This document shows positions 7,480 through 15,829 of a stretch of DNA of 64,000 bases, piece after piece. Every line of letters begins with the position of its first letter. Position 1 is the stretch's first letter. The position numbers and the translations under genes are program-made. The stretch is from an uncultured Lachnospiraceae bacterium (GTDB lineage: Bacteria > Bacillota > Clostridia > Lachnospirales > Lachnospiraceae): contig CAKRAK010000009.1 of the NCBI GenBank assembly GCA_934294885.1, positions 26,860-90,859 of the forward strand. The letters are read 5' to 3'. The notes under the pieces were generated by a model. That model had not been told where the DNA came from. It saw nothing but the letters and a program-made list of their open reading frames with translations, and did no database searches.

Positions 7480-9135
7480 TTAATTCATATTGGCTTCCTG
7501 TAATACATTAACCAATGCCGGAACCACCTGTTTTTTTCTGGAAACAACACCCGGTAACACAAATACATTTCCCTGAGGTTCCATACCAAAAGCATCCTTG
7601 GCACAGGAAATGGAATCCGCTCCAAATGCAAGGAGTCTTGAGCTTTGTTCATGAATATTAGTTAACATAATATATGCCATCTGGATTGGCATACCAGGTA
7701 AGATATTAGGAACATACAATTGCATCATTTTAGCCACTTTATCTAATTCCCGCTGATTTACAGAACTGATCTGGCTGACACCGATTCCCGTCTTCTCAAC
7801 CTGAAATGCCTTATAATCCTGATTAAATAACTCCTCCGGTGTCTTGTCCTTCAGACTGCTTCCCGCCTCAAACATTTCCATGGCAAAATTTTCCAGATTG
7901 ATTTCCGCAATATCCGCCAAAGAACGGGCAGTTGTTTCATCCAGTGCGGTACAAGTAGGAGAACGAAACAGCAACGTATCTGATAAGATTGCAGCACACA
8001 AAAGTCCCGCAATATTTTTTTGAATTTCTTTTCCCAGTTCCTGATACATCTGATAAATAATCGTGGCAGTACATCCTACCGGCTGATTCCGGAAATATAC
8101 AGGAGAAATGGTTTGCAGTGCTCCTAATCTGTGATGATCTATGATTTCACAGATTTCTGCATCCTCAATACCGTTAATTGCCTGAGACTTCTCATTATGA
8201 TCTACCAAAATTACCTTTTTCTTGCGAAGTGCCAGCAAATTCCGTCGTGAAACCATACCGTAATAGTGACCGAAATCATCCACGATCGGGAAATCCCGGT
8301 GTCTTAATTTTGACATAATTTCTTTAATGGAATCCACAGTATCGTCTAATTCAAAGGTAACCAAATTATCTTTTTTCATAAAATATTCAACCGGAATACT
8401 TTGATTTACCAGTCTTGCCACCGTATAGGTATCTAATGGAGTTGTGATTACACTGCAATTCCGTTCTTTAGCAATTTGCAATACCAAAGAATTTACCGGA
8501 GAATCCAGACAGATAATCAGACACTGTACACCCATCTCAATTCCACAAATCTGGGTATCCACCCGGTCTCCGACAATCATAATATCATCCTTATGAATCA
8601 TATTTTCTATCATGTGGGGATTGGCAGCACCAATCATAATCTCACCATTGGTAATTAAATTCTTTGCGTTACCCGCAACCAGTGTTCCGTCCAGAACCTC
8701 AAGCAAATTTGCATAGCTGGTTTTCGCCTTGGCAACTACGTCACTGTCAAAATCATCCATATAGGATTTTGCAATATCATTAATGGTAATAATACCCTCC
8801 AAATGATTATGATTGGTAACAATGGGAAGCGTAACAACATCCAACTCCCGCATCATTTTCCATGCTGCCTTAATGGATATATTATGGTCAACCCCCGGTG
8901 TTTTTCTGTATTCAATATCCTTTACCTGGGTATTGACATCCTCTACCAGCTCCGGAATCTCAACGCCAAAATAATCTAATACAAACGCTGTTTCGTTGTT
9001 AATCTTCCCTGCTCTTTTCGGGACGTAATAGCCTGCATCGGTCTGATTTTTCAATTCCGAATACGCAATTGCCGAACAAATGGAATCCGTATCCGGATTT
9101 TTATGTCCAACAACAATTATTTGTGATTGTTCCAT
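7480..9135 (-). CDS. Manganese-dependent (family II) inorganic pyrophosphatase with CBS and DRTGG regulatory domains
   Basis: Family II pyrophosphatases hydrolyse diphosphate using Mn2+ or Co2+. The 551-residue enzyme has the N-terminal DHH motifs (VVGHKNPDTDSICSAIAY), then an inserted CBS-DRTGG-CBS block spanning roughly residues 70-300, then the DHH signature EIIDHH and the C-terminal DHHA2 domain ending in SRKKQVVPAL. CBS pairs in this subfamily bind adenine nucleotides and regulate activity. The start at MEQSQII follows AGGAGG; the longer frame to 9204 lacks such support. It is just upstream of rsmH-like on the same strand with a 20-base gap, so the two are probably co-transcribed. Confidence 0.92.
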   Translation of the reverse strand: MEQSQIIVVGHKNPDTDSICSAIAYSELKNQTDAGYYVPKRAGKINNETAFVLDYFGVEIPELVEDVNTQVKDIEYRKTPGVDHNISIKAAWKMMRELDVVTLPIVTNHNHLEGIITINDIAKSYMDDFDSDVVAKAKTSYANLLEVLDGTLVAGNAKNLITNGEIMIGAANPHMIENMIHKDDIMIVGDRVDTQICGIEMGVQCLIICLDSPVNSLVLQIAKERNCSVITTPLDTYTVARLVNQSIPVEYFMKKDNLVTFELDDTVDSIKEIMSKLRHRDFPIVDDFGHYYGMVSRRNLLALRKKKVILVDHNEKSQAINGIEDAEICEIIDHHRLGALQTISPVYFRNQPVGCTATIIYQMYQELGKEIQKNIAGLLCAAILSDTLLFRSPTCTALDETTARSLADIAEINLENFAMEMFEAGSSLKDKTPEELFNQDYKAFQVEKTGIGVSQISSVNQRELDKVAKMMQLYVPNILPGMPIQMAYIMLTNIHEQSSRLLAFGADSISCAKDAFGMEPQGNVFVLPGVVSRKKQVVPALVNVLQEANMN

Positions 9136-9197
9136 CCTTATCCTCCTGTCTTTATTTCTCATTTTAAAAGCAAGACAATATGAAGTATTAGAGACAG

Positions 9198-9230
9198 AAA
9201 GCACCTGATACTTATTTTATCAAGTGCTTT
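9198..9230 (-). terminator. Probable terminator of aspS
   Basis: AAAGCACTTGATA pairs with TATCAGGTGCTTT on the minus strand, 11 bases beyond the aspS stop, followed by a short T/C tract. Confidence 0.6.
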
Positions 9231-9241
9231 ATTCTTTCAGA

Positions 9242-10993
9242 TTACTGTCTTACTTTAATATGAACTTCTCTAAGCTGTTGTTCTGTTACCTCAGACGGCG
9301 CTCCGCACATCAGATCCTGTGCATTACCATTCATCGGGAATGGAATTACTTCACGAATATTCTCTTCATTACGAAGGAGCATGATCATACGGTCAACACC
9401 CGGCGCCATACCTGCATGTGGAGGTGCACCAAACTGGAACGCATTATAAAGAGCTCCGAATTTTTCTTTCAAATCATCTTCTGTATAGCCTGCAATCTCA
9501 AATGCCTTAACCATAATATCCAGATTGTGATTTCTTACGGCTCCGGAAGAAAGCTCAATACCATTACATACAATATCATACTGATATGCGAGGATTTCAG
9601 TCGGATCCTTTTCATTTAATGCTTCCAATCCACCCTGAGGCATTGAGAATGGATTATGGGTAAAGATAATCTTCTTCTCCTGCTCATCATACTCATACAT
9701 TGGGAAATCATTAATATAGCAGAAACGGTATGCATTTTTCTCTAATAAATCCAAGCGGTTAGCAAGCTCTGTTCGAAGCTGTCCCGCATAATTTGCAGCA
9801 TAGGATTCCTTATCCGCAACAAAGAAAATGGTGTCTCCCGGTGTCAGACCGGCAAGCTCCTTAATCTCAGTCTTCATATCATCCGGAATAAATTTATCAA
9901 TCGGTCCTTTATAACTTCCGTCCTCTAAAACCTCTAAGTAACCAAGACCGCCCATACCAATAGACTGAGCATACTTCAATAACTTTTCATGCTGTCCCTT
10001 TGATAATTTGGCATGTACGTTAATGGCACGTACGGTTGTATTCTGAAACGGCTTAAAGGTACAACGGTTAAAGAAGTCTGATAAATCTATAATAATCAGC
10101 GGATTACGAAGATCCGGCTTATCACTACCGTATTTTAACATTGCTTCCTTATAGCTGATAATCGGGAACGGTGCCTGTGTAATATTAGCTCCCTTTGGTG
10201 CAAATTTTGCGAAGGTCTCTGATAAAACCTCTTCGCCAACCTTGAATACATCCTCCTGTGTAGCAAAGCTCATCTCGAAATCCAACTGATAAAACTCTCC
10301 CGGACTACGGTCTGCTCTGGCATCCTCATCACGGAAGCAAGGTGCAATCTGGAAATACTTATCAAAGCCCGATACCATTAAAAGCTGTTTATACTGCTGC
10401 GGTGCCTGTGGCAATGCATAGAATTTACCCTTAAATTTTCTGGAAGGTACGATATAATCTCTTGCGCCTTCCGGAGAAGATGCACAAAGAATCGGAGTTT
10501 GGATTTCTAAAAATCCCATATCCGTCATCTTTTGTCTTAAAAAGCTGATTACCTTTGAACGGAAAATCATGTTATCTCTTACCTTTGTATTACGAAGGTC
10601 TAGATAACGGTATTTGAGACGGACATCTTCTCTTGTCTCCTTAGAGGTCTGTACCTCGAAAGGAAGCTGACGATATACCTTACCGAGAATCTCAACACTG
10701 TGTGCTTCTAATTCAATGGTTCCCGTTGGAATTTTAGGATTATAGGTCTCTTCATCACGGTGTTCAATCTCACCCTCAATTGAAATACAATCTTCCTTAT
10801 TCAATCCGTCCAATAACGAAGTATCACGCATAACAACCTGTAACACTCCATACATATCTCTTAAATCAATAAATGACACACCACCATGATCGCGAATGTT
10901 TTCAATCCATCCGGCAACCCTTAATGTTGCACCCACATCGCTTTCACTAAGCTGATCCAGCGTTCTGTTACGATAAATGTTTTCTGTGTTCAT
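9242..10993 (-). CDS. aspS: Aspartyl-tRNA synthetase, bacterial type, possibly non-discriminating
   Basis: AspRS charges tRNA-Asp, and in non-discriminating forms also tRNA-Asn. The 583-residue protein has the N-terminal OB fold, class II motif 2 (FRDEDARADRSPGEF), a GAD insertion around residues 300-400 and motif 3 (GMAPGVDR). In the anticodon-binding domain His36 occupies the site (RDHGG) where non-discriminating bacterial enzymes have His and discriminating ones Leu, and the second known determinant is Glu rather than Lys. With gatCAB in the same window this suggests Asn-tRNA is made through Asp-tRNA(Asn), which is inference. Expression is controlled by the T-box leader upstream. AAGGAG supports the start. 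Confidence 0.95.
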   Translation of the reverse strand: MNTENIYRNRTLDQLSESDVGATLRVAGWIENIRDHGGVSFIDLRDMYGVLQVVMRDTSLLDGLNKEDCISIEGEIEHRDEETYNPKIPTGTIELEAHSVEILGKVYRQLPFEVQTSKETREDVRLKYRYLDLRNTKVRDNMIFRSKVISFLRQKMTDMGFLEIQTPILCASSPEGARDYIVPSRKFKGKFYALPQAPQQYKQLLMVSGFDKYFQIAPCFRDEDARADRSPGEFYQLDFEMSFATQEDVFKVGEEVLSETFAKFAPKGANITQAPFPIISYKEAMLKYGSDKPDLRNPLIIIDLSDFFNRCTFKPFQNTTVRAINVHAKLSKGQHEKLLKYAQSIGMGGLGYLEVLEDGSYKGPIDKFIPDDMKTEIKELAGLTPGDTIFFVADKESYAANYAGQLRTELANRLDLLEKNAYRFCYINDFPMYEYDEQEKKIIFTHNPFSMPQGGLEALNEKDPTEILAYQYDIVCNGIELSSGAVRNHNLDIMVKAFEIAGYTEDDLKEKFGALYNAFQFGAPPHAGMAPGVDRMIMLLRNEENIREVIPFPMNGNAQDLMCGAPSEVTEQQLREVHIKVRQ

Positions 10994-11026
10994 AACATAC
11001 TCCTTTTCTTACTGATATCCTTTTTA

Positions 11027-11118
11027 CACAGAGAAGAGATACGCTCTGCGAATCCTACTCTGATTACCGGTCGACATATGCACTCCATAAACGTATGCAT
11101 TTTCCTCGTCGCCATAAC
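11027..11118 (-). repeat. Repeat element copy A, structured, between T-box terminator and aspS
   Basis: These 92 bases match a 90-base element at 37825-37914 at about 63 of 79 aligned positions outside one variable loop of 11-13 bases. Read on the minus strand it begins GTTATGGCGA directly after the T-box terminator T run. It can form a 5-bp stem (ATGCA/TGCAT) and a 7-bp stem (CGCAGAG/CTCTGTG). In copy B the second stem is CACAAAG/CTTTGTG, so one G-C pair becomes A-T and one G-U becomes A-T, as for a conserved RNA hairpin. A short frame overlaps the aspS start codon but is not kept in register between copies. Confidence 0.7.
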
Positions 11119-11120
11119 AT

Positions 11121-11437
11121 AAAAAGTCCGCCCTAAACGAACTTGTTCAGGACGGACATAACACCCGCGGTACCACCTGATTTACTACCTCTGTAGTCTC
11201 TCATGGGATTCCTCTCATTCTAAATCCCTGTTGTCTTACGCGCAACCTACGACGCACCTACTATGGAGGGAACCTCATTCCATTCCTTTTCAGATTGCAG
11301 CTGTTGAAGTGTTATTCACATCCATTCACTTTACAAGGTTCTCACTATCCCTTACTCACTGGAAACGATAATCAATGCTACTTCTCTCCGTCATCGCCTT
11401 TTCATATAAAATTACAGCAGAAATACTCTGCAAAATC
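11121..11437 (-). ncRNA. T-box leader controlling aspS, specifier probably AAC (Asn)
   Basis: T-box leaders sense the charging state of a tRNA and stop or allow transcription. The minus strand carries the conserved antiterminator box GGTGGTACCGCGGG (around 11163-11176). It is followed by a long terminator stem (GTCCGTCCTGAAC with GTTTAGGGCGGAC) and TTTTT at 11121-11156. Stem I begins with the GATGACGGAGAG-type motif near 11395. The specifier region near 11303-11318 reads GAATAACACTT; by the usual placement after GAA this gives AAC, an asparagine codon. No Asp codon fits there. The specifier assignment is by eye only. Confidence 0.88.
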
Positions 11438-11443
11438 CTAATT

Positions 11444-11472
11444 ATTATATCTTATCCTTATAATATTGTCAA
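11444..11472 (-). promoter_or_regulatory. Consensus sigma-A promoter of the aspS T-box transcript
   Basis: On the minus strand TTGACA (11467-11472) and TATAAT (11444-11449) are separated by exactly 17 bases. Transcription would begin near 11437, giving a leader of roughly 440 bases before aspS. Confidence 0.85.
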
Positions 11473-11504
11473 CATAACCGAATAAAATATACCTGATATC
11501 TCTG

Positions 11505-12728
11505 TCAAAATTTCATTAATGCCGACAGAATATTTTCCTCATTCAATAGGGGATGCGCTGACAATATTAATTGTAATGCCTCATAATTATTATAGGAGTG
11601 TTCCACCTCTTTTGAATATGCATGTGCATTTTCAACCTGATTCTCATAGGTAAAGCTTTTTTGATTCCTGCTCCAGGTAATCCAATCCAGTTCAAAGATG
11701 ACCAAAAATGACATTACCGCAAATTTAACCTTAGTCAAAGCATCCTCATCGTAAGAAGCCCCCAGGAAATAATTAAACATATAATACACCAAAATATGTT
11801 CAAATTCATATTCCCGTTCTCTCATATAAGAAGCAAATTCTTTTCTTCCGGCTTCATAATCATCTACCGGCATCTCATATAAATACTGCATTGCCTCCGA
11901 TAAATTTTCCTTCCACCATGGTTTAATGTTTTCAAGTCCGTCATACATATTCAGAAGCTGCAGCATAAAATCTTTTCGGGAAAGCCTGCCCTTATCTCCC
12001 AGCTTCGTAACCGATACAAGCTCCAAAGACTGGGAACATTTGACATAGAGCTTTTTTTCATGATATAAATTCTGATTATTCTTGATATATTGATCTATTT
12101 TATCATATTGTTTCTGATCTATATATTCCTGAATCACTGTCATGCTGCCCATCACCAATGCAGCTCTTTCCCATAAGGATAACTTTCTATCCTGAAGGAT
12201 TTCAAAGAAAACCTTTCGAAGGTGAAAAAGGCTTTCATATAACCGGAGATTGATTCGATTTTCCTTTCTCTTTTTCCAAAAGGAAACGGGCTTCATAGGC
12301 TTTAATCCATATCGGTCATCTGTACCTTTCTGACATTCAAAAGTAATGGGTTCTTTGTAACGCAGCATGATTCTACAGGCCTCCGGACAGGATATGGTAA
12401 GACTGACTTCCTTTAATTCCGGAAATTCTTCTACATGTCTCGGAAAATTCGTACAAGTCTGACACAAACAGTTTTCTCCCATTTCCGTATAGATGTCACA
12501 TAGATTCTCATCATTTAAAAAAGGACATCTGGTTCCCTTTAAGACGAACTGTTTTTCTTTTGTACGCATATTATCCTTTAATCTTTTTCCAAACGCTCCG
12601 GTTTGTTTTTTGTATAACTTTACGGATTCTTCATCCAAATCTATTTCCCAGTTTTCGCAACAGGAATCCTCACACACGCCGCCAATACAGGAAAACTCCT
12701 TATAAAATGACATTGTTCTATAATTCAT
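11505..12728 (-). CDS. FliB-type lysine N-methylase family protein
   Basis: FliB-family proteins N-methylate lysines of flagellin in enterobacteria; members in other bacteria are mostly uncharacterised. The roughly 407-residue product has the family Cys clusters near the N-terminus: CIGGVCEDSCC, GTRCPFLNDENLCDIY, CLCQTCTNFPR and SCPEACR. These could bind a metal or Fe-S centre. No flagellar genes are in the window, so flagellin is not an obvious substrate. GGAG eight bases upstream favours the second Met (MNYRTM). It is the last gene of an operon with proB and a DHH phosphoesterase, with a 21-base gap to proB. Confidence 0.75.
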   Translation of the reverse strand: MNYRTMSFYKEFSCIGGVCEDSCCENWEIDLDEESVKLYKKQTGAFGKRLKDNMRTKEKQFVLKGTRCPFLNDENLCDIYTEMGENCLCQTCTNFPRHVEEFPELKEVSLTISCPEACRIMLRYKEPITFECQKGTDDRYGLKPMKPVSFWKKRKENRINLRLYESLFHLRKVFFEILQDRKLSLWERAALVMGSMTVIQEYIDQKQYDKIDQYIKNNQNLYHEKKLYVKCSQSLELVSVTKLGDKGRLSRKDFMLQLLNMYDGLENIKPWWKENLSEAMQYLYEMPVDDYEAGRKEFASYMREREYEFEHILVYYMFNYFLGASYDEDALTKVKFAVMSFLVIFELDWITWSRNQKSFTYENQVENAHAYSKEVEHSYNNYEALQLILSAHPLLNEENILSALMKF

Positions 12729-12749
12729 GTTCATTTCTCCACATCTTAA

Positions 12750-13547
12750 CTACAGGATATATCTTTTTTGAAACTTGGTTCCGATGTCTTCTCCCTCCAT
12801 AATACGATAGATATTTTCCGGATCATTTCCGTGAGCAATATACATATCCATACCATGTGTTGTTGCAAACTCAGCAGCTTCTAGCTTTGTAACCATACCA
12901 CCGGTACCTCTGTTAGAACCGGAACCACTTCCAAGTCCCCGGATTTCCTCCGTTATCTCAGACACCTCATGAATCAGTTTTGCATCCGGATTTTCATGAG
13001 GATTGCTGTCATACAGTCCCTCAATATCCGATAATATAATTAAACTGTTCGCCTCACATAAATTAGCTACGATTGCTGACAGCATATCATTATCACCGAA
13101 CACCTTTTTTTCCGATTCAATCTCCGCATGACTGACAGAATCGTTTTCATTTACAACGGGAATCATTCCATTCTCCAATAATGCTTCAAAGGTATTTTTC
13201 AGATTTCTTCTTTTTTCCTTTACTGCAATATCCTCCGCAGTCAGTAAAATCTGACCTACAATATTGCCATACTCACCAAAAAACTTGTCATATATATGCA
13301 TAATCTCACACTGTCCCACGGCAGCTGCTGCCTGCTTCATACAAACATCCTTTGGCTTCATGGGAAGGCGCATTTTATTTACTCCCACGGCAATGGCTCC
13401 GGAAGAAACCAGTACCACCTGATGACCTTCATTATGTAAAGAAGATAATACCTGTGCCAGCTTATCAATCGTTCTGAAATTCAGGGCACCATTTTCGCCT
13501 GTTAATGTTGATGTACCAACTTTTATTACAATTCTTTGTTTTTCCAT
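12750..13547 (-). CDS. proB: Glutamate 5-kinase, short form without PUA domain
   Basis: ProB phosphorylates L-glutamate to glutamyl 5-phosphate, the first step of proline synthesis. The 265-residue product consists of the amino-acid kinase domain only: IVIKVGTSTLT at the N-terminus, VLVSSGAIAVG near residue 50, NENDSVS near residue 135 and GTGGMVTKLEAAEFA near residue 220. The C-terminal PUA domain of longer ProB proteins is absent, as in several Firmicutes. AAGGA eight bases upstream supports the start; the longer frame to 13604 has no ribosome site. No proA is adjacent, so the pathway partner is elsewhere. Confidence 0.9.
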   Translation of the reverse strand: MEKQRIVIKVGTSTLTGENGALNFRTIDKLAQVLSSLHNEGHQVVLVSSGAIAVGVNKMRLPMKPKDVCMKQAAAAVGQCEIMHIYDKFFGEYGNIVGQILLTAEDIAVKEKRRNLKNTFEALLENGMIPVVNENDSVSHAEIESEKKVFGDNDMLSAIVANLCEANSLIILSDIEGLYDSNPHENPDAKLIHEVSEITEEIRGLGSGSGSNRGTGGMVTKLEAAEFATTHGMDMYIAHGNDPENIYRIMEGEDIGTKFQKRYIL

Positions 13548-13572
13548 TTTTTTATTCCTTATTATCTGTATA

Positions 13573-14565
13573 TTATTTTTCCTTCTCCTGAAGGGATTTT
13601 TCATATTCCTTAATTACGTCTAAAAATCTTTTTCGAATCATGAAGTCCGGATTGTCTCCTAACTGCTTCACACATTCACTTAAGATAATACCCCCTGCCA
13701 TAGAGAAGTGGCCTCCTCCTCCACCAAGACCCTCTAATGCTTTTTGGGTAATGGTGCCTGCATGATAGTTTGGTGTTTCATTTCTTACCGAAAACTTATA
13801 GCCACCGTCCCTTTTAGCATAAACAACGGAAAACGCAACAACATCCAAGCCCAATATAAAATCCGATATCATAGCGATTAATGCGTCCGGACAGTCAAAA
13901 TTAATTTTTGCAAATCCTACATTTTCATAAATCTGAATATTACGTATTGCCTCACCATAGGCATGTAAATCTTCGATTTCCATATTGTTACTGTATAAGC
14001 TTCTTATTTTCTGATTATCCGCAATTTTGTGCAGGTACGCGAACATTTCAATATCAAAATCCGTCACCCCACGGTTAAAGGATTCCGTATCCATTTTCAG
14101 ACCATAAAGAAGTGCTGTCGCTGTATTAGTATCCATGGATGTGTTACTCTTAATAAAATAACTGGTTACAATAGAAGCACAAGCTCCACATATACGGATA
14201 TCACTGTACTTGTATGCACAGGGAACCATGGTTGGATGATGATCAATACACCCCACCTCGTCTCCGATAAAATCGGAAATATTGGAATTATATTTTTGAG
14301 AATCAATGGTAACAATATAATCCTGTTCCCCCATATCCTTAATATCATCTATATGTACTGCCTGGATATGAAACTCATCTATCATTCTTTTCGTACTGTT
14401 TTTTTCTATCTTACCGGCATAACAGATGGTTGTTTTTACACCGTGAGATTTTAAAAAGACCTGCATTCCAAAGGCTGATGCCAAAGCATCCGGATCCGGG
14501 AAATTATGGGTTTGCAGATATACCTTGTGCCCCTTTAACAAGTCAATTAAATTTTGGTAATTCAT
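13573..14565 (-). CDS. DHH/DHHA1 phosphoesterase, NrnA-like
   Basis: NrnA-type enzymes degrade short oligoribonucleotides and 3'-phosphoadenosine 5'-phosphate; some relatives hydrolyse cyclic dinucleotides or pApA. The 330-residue protein shows THNFPDPDALASAFGM near residue 20 (the DPDA metal site), VTIDS near residue 85, GCIDHH near residue 105 and the DHHA1 glycine loop GGGGGHSMAGG-like segment (written here approximately: GLGGGGGHFSMAGG) near residue 290. The start at MNYQNL follows GGGAG. It is the first gene of the operon with proB and the FliB-like gene. Whether it acts on nanoRNA or on cyclic-dinucleotide products cannot be told from sequence. Confidence 0.82.
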   Translation of the reverse strand: MNYQNLIDLLKGHKVYLQTHNFPDPDALASAFGMQVFLKSHGVKTTICYAGKIEKNSTKRMIDEFHIQAVHIDDIKDMGEQDYIVTIDSQKYNSNISDFIGDEVGCIDHHPTMVPCAYKYSDIRICGACASIVTSYFIKSNTSMDTNTATALLYGLKMDTESFNRGVTDFDIEMFAYLHKIADNQKIRSLYSNNMEIEDLHAYGEAIRNIQIYENVGFAKINFDCPDALIAMISDFILGLDVVAFSVVYAKRDGGYKFSVRNETPNYHAGTITQKALEGLGGGGGHFSMAGGIILSECVKQLGDNPDFMIRKRFLDVIKEYEKSLQEKEK

Positions 14566-14667
14566 TTTCTCCCTCGCTATCTTCTTCGTGTCATCTGGCA
14601 TAACACGCTCTAAAGTCGAATTCAACTCTTAATGATATCATATCCCTCTTTTTTTCTCAATCTTTTC

Positions 14668-14696
14668 GAATAATTCTTTTTAAAAGCCGCATACTA
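14668..14696 (+). promoter_or_regulatory. Sigma-G-like promoter of the spoVA genes
   Basis: GAATA (14668-14672) and CATACTA (14690-14696) are 17 bases apart. Both match the Bacillus sigma-G consensus (GHATR and CATNHTA). Transcription would start near 14703, just before the spoVAA ribosome site. Forespore expression is expected for spoVA. Confidence 0.65.
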
Positions 14697-14719
14697 ATTC
14701 TATCAAAAAGGAGAGTGCC

Positions 14720-15334
14720 ATGAATTCAGTTTATATTAATGTATCAGACTGTGTATCCGTCAAAAAGAACAGCATTTTTTTAAAAGATATTTTAACGATC
14801 CAAAGTGCCGATAAAAAAATAACAAATCAGATAGGCAACATTCATATTTATACATTTCAGAAGGTTGAACCAACAGAACTTGTTGTATCCGTTATGACAA
14901 TTATTGACCTGATTTTAAAAAATTATCCGCAGTTAGAAATCGTAACACTGGGAGAAACTAATCTCATTGTAAAATACGAACCCGAAAGCAAAGGGAAACG
15001 TTTTAAGGAACAATTTTTTACCGTATTTTTATGCATGGTTGCTTTTATCGGTGGTGGCTACACCATTATGGCATATAACACTGACGTAGGCGCAAAGGAA
15101 CTATTTAATTATCTGTCCATGCTCTTTTTAGGGGATTCCAGATCAGGAACCTTCTGTCTGTCGGTAACCTATGCCATCGGACTGACTGCCGGTCTGCTTT
15201 TATTTTTTAATCATTTAGGAAACAAAAAGCTTACAAAAGAACCAACACCGTTAGAGGTACAGATGAGACTTTATGAAAGAGACGTATATACAACCATAAC
15301 AATGGACAGTACAAGAAATAACGAATCATTATAA
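14720..15334 (+). CDS. spoVAA: Stage V sporulation protein AA
   Basis: SpoVA proteins form the inner-membrane channel that loads dipicolinic acid into the forespore and releases it at germination. This 204-residue protein matches SpoVAA: a soluble N-terminal part (residues 1-90) followed by two membrane segments, FFTVFLCMVAFIGGGYTIMA near residue 101 and TYAIGLTAGLLLFFN near residue 155. GGAGAG precedes the ATG. It is the first gene of a three-gene run and has a sigma-G-like promoter 24 bases upstream. Confidence 0.85.
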   Translation: MNSVYINVSDCVSVKKNSIFLKDILTIQSADKKITNQIGNIHIYTFQKVEPTELVVSVMTIIDLILKNYPQLEIVTLGETNLIVKYEPESKGKRFKEQFFTVFLCMVAFIGGGYTIMAYNTDVGAKELFNYLSMLFLGDSRSGTFCLSVTYAIGLTAGLLLFFNHLGNKKLTKEPTPLEVQMRLYERDVYTTITMDSTRNNESL

Positions 15335-15345
15335 GGACGTAATAT

Positions 15346-15804
15346 ATGGAAACAATTAAATTAATCGGATTGATTCTTACAGGATTATGTGCCGGCTTTG
15401 CCGTTGCTGCATCCTATGTAGCATTTATAACAATGATAGGTTTTTTCCCAAAATGTGCAGAAAAAACAAAAACTGCCGGAGATTGTCTGTTATATGAAAA
15501 CTGCCTTATCCTGGGAATATTATTTTCAACCTTTCTTCAATTTTTTTTAACCTATGACAGCGCAGGTTATGAGGCAGCTTTGCTTCCACCGAAAATAGTC
15601 TCTTATATTCTTCTAATACTGATTGGCAGCTTCGGCGGTTTCTATACCGGTTTGTTGATTGGGGGATTATCTGAGATAATAAATATTTTTCCGATTTTAG
15701 CCAAAAAAACAAACACAACAAAAACCATATCCTATGGTATTATTGCCCTTGCGCTGGGGAAAGGATTTTTTTTGCTGATAGAAGCATTTTTTACAAGATC
15801 ATAA
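15346..15804 (+). CDS. spoVAB: Stage V sporulation protein AB
   Basis: The 152-residue product is very hydrophobic with about four or five membrane segments, beginning LIGLILTGLCAGFAVAASYV, and matches SpoVAB in size and position between AA and AC. The role within the SpoVA channel is not defined in detail for the family. It follows spoVAA by 11 bases with an AAGGA site, so it is translated from the same transcript. Confidence 0.83.
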   Translation: METIKLIGLILTGLCAGFAVAASYVAFITMIGFFPKCAEKTKTAGDCLLYENCLILGILFSTFLQFFLTYDSAGYEAALLPPKIVSYILLILIGSFGGFYTGLLIGGLSEIINIFPILAKKTNTTKTISYGIIALALGKGFFLLIEAFFTRS

Positions 15805-15829
15805 CAGAAACAGAAAGGAATGGATTTAT

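Noticed and set aside
11027..11118. A short ORF (ATGGCGACGAGG start) that overlaps the aspS ATG
   Set aside because: The matching element at 37825-37914 has a 2-base length change that breaks the frame, while stem pairing is kept, so RNA structure explains it better than a leader peptide.
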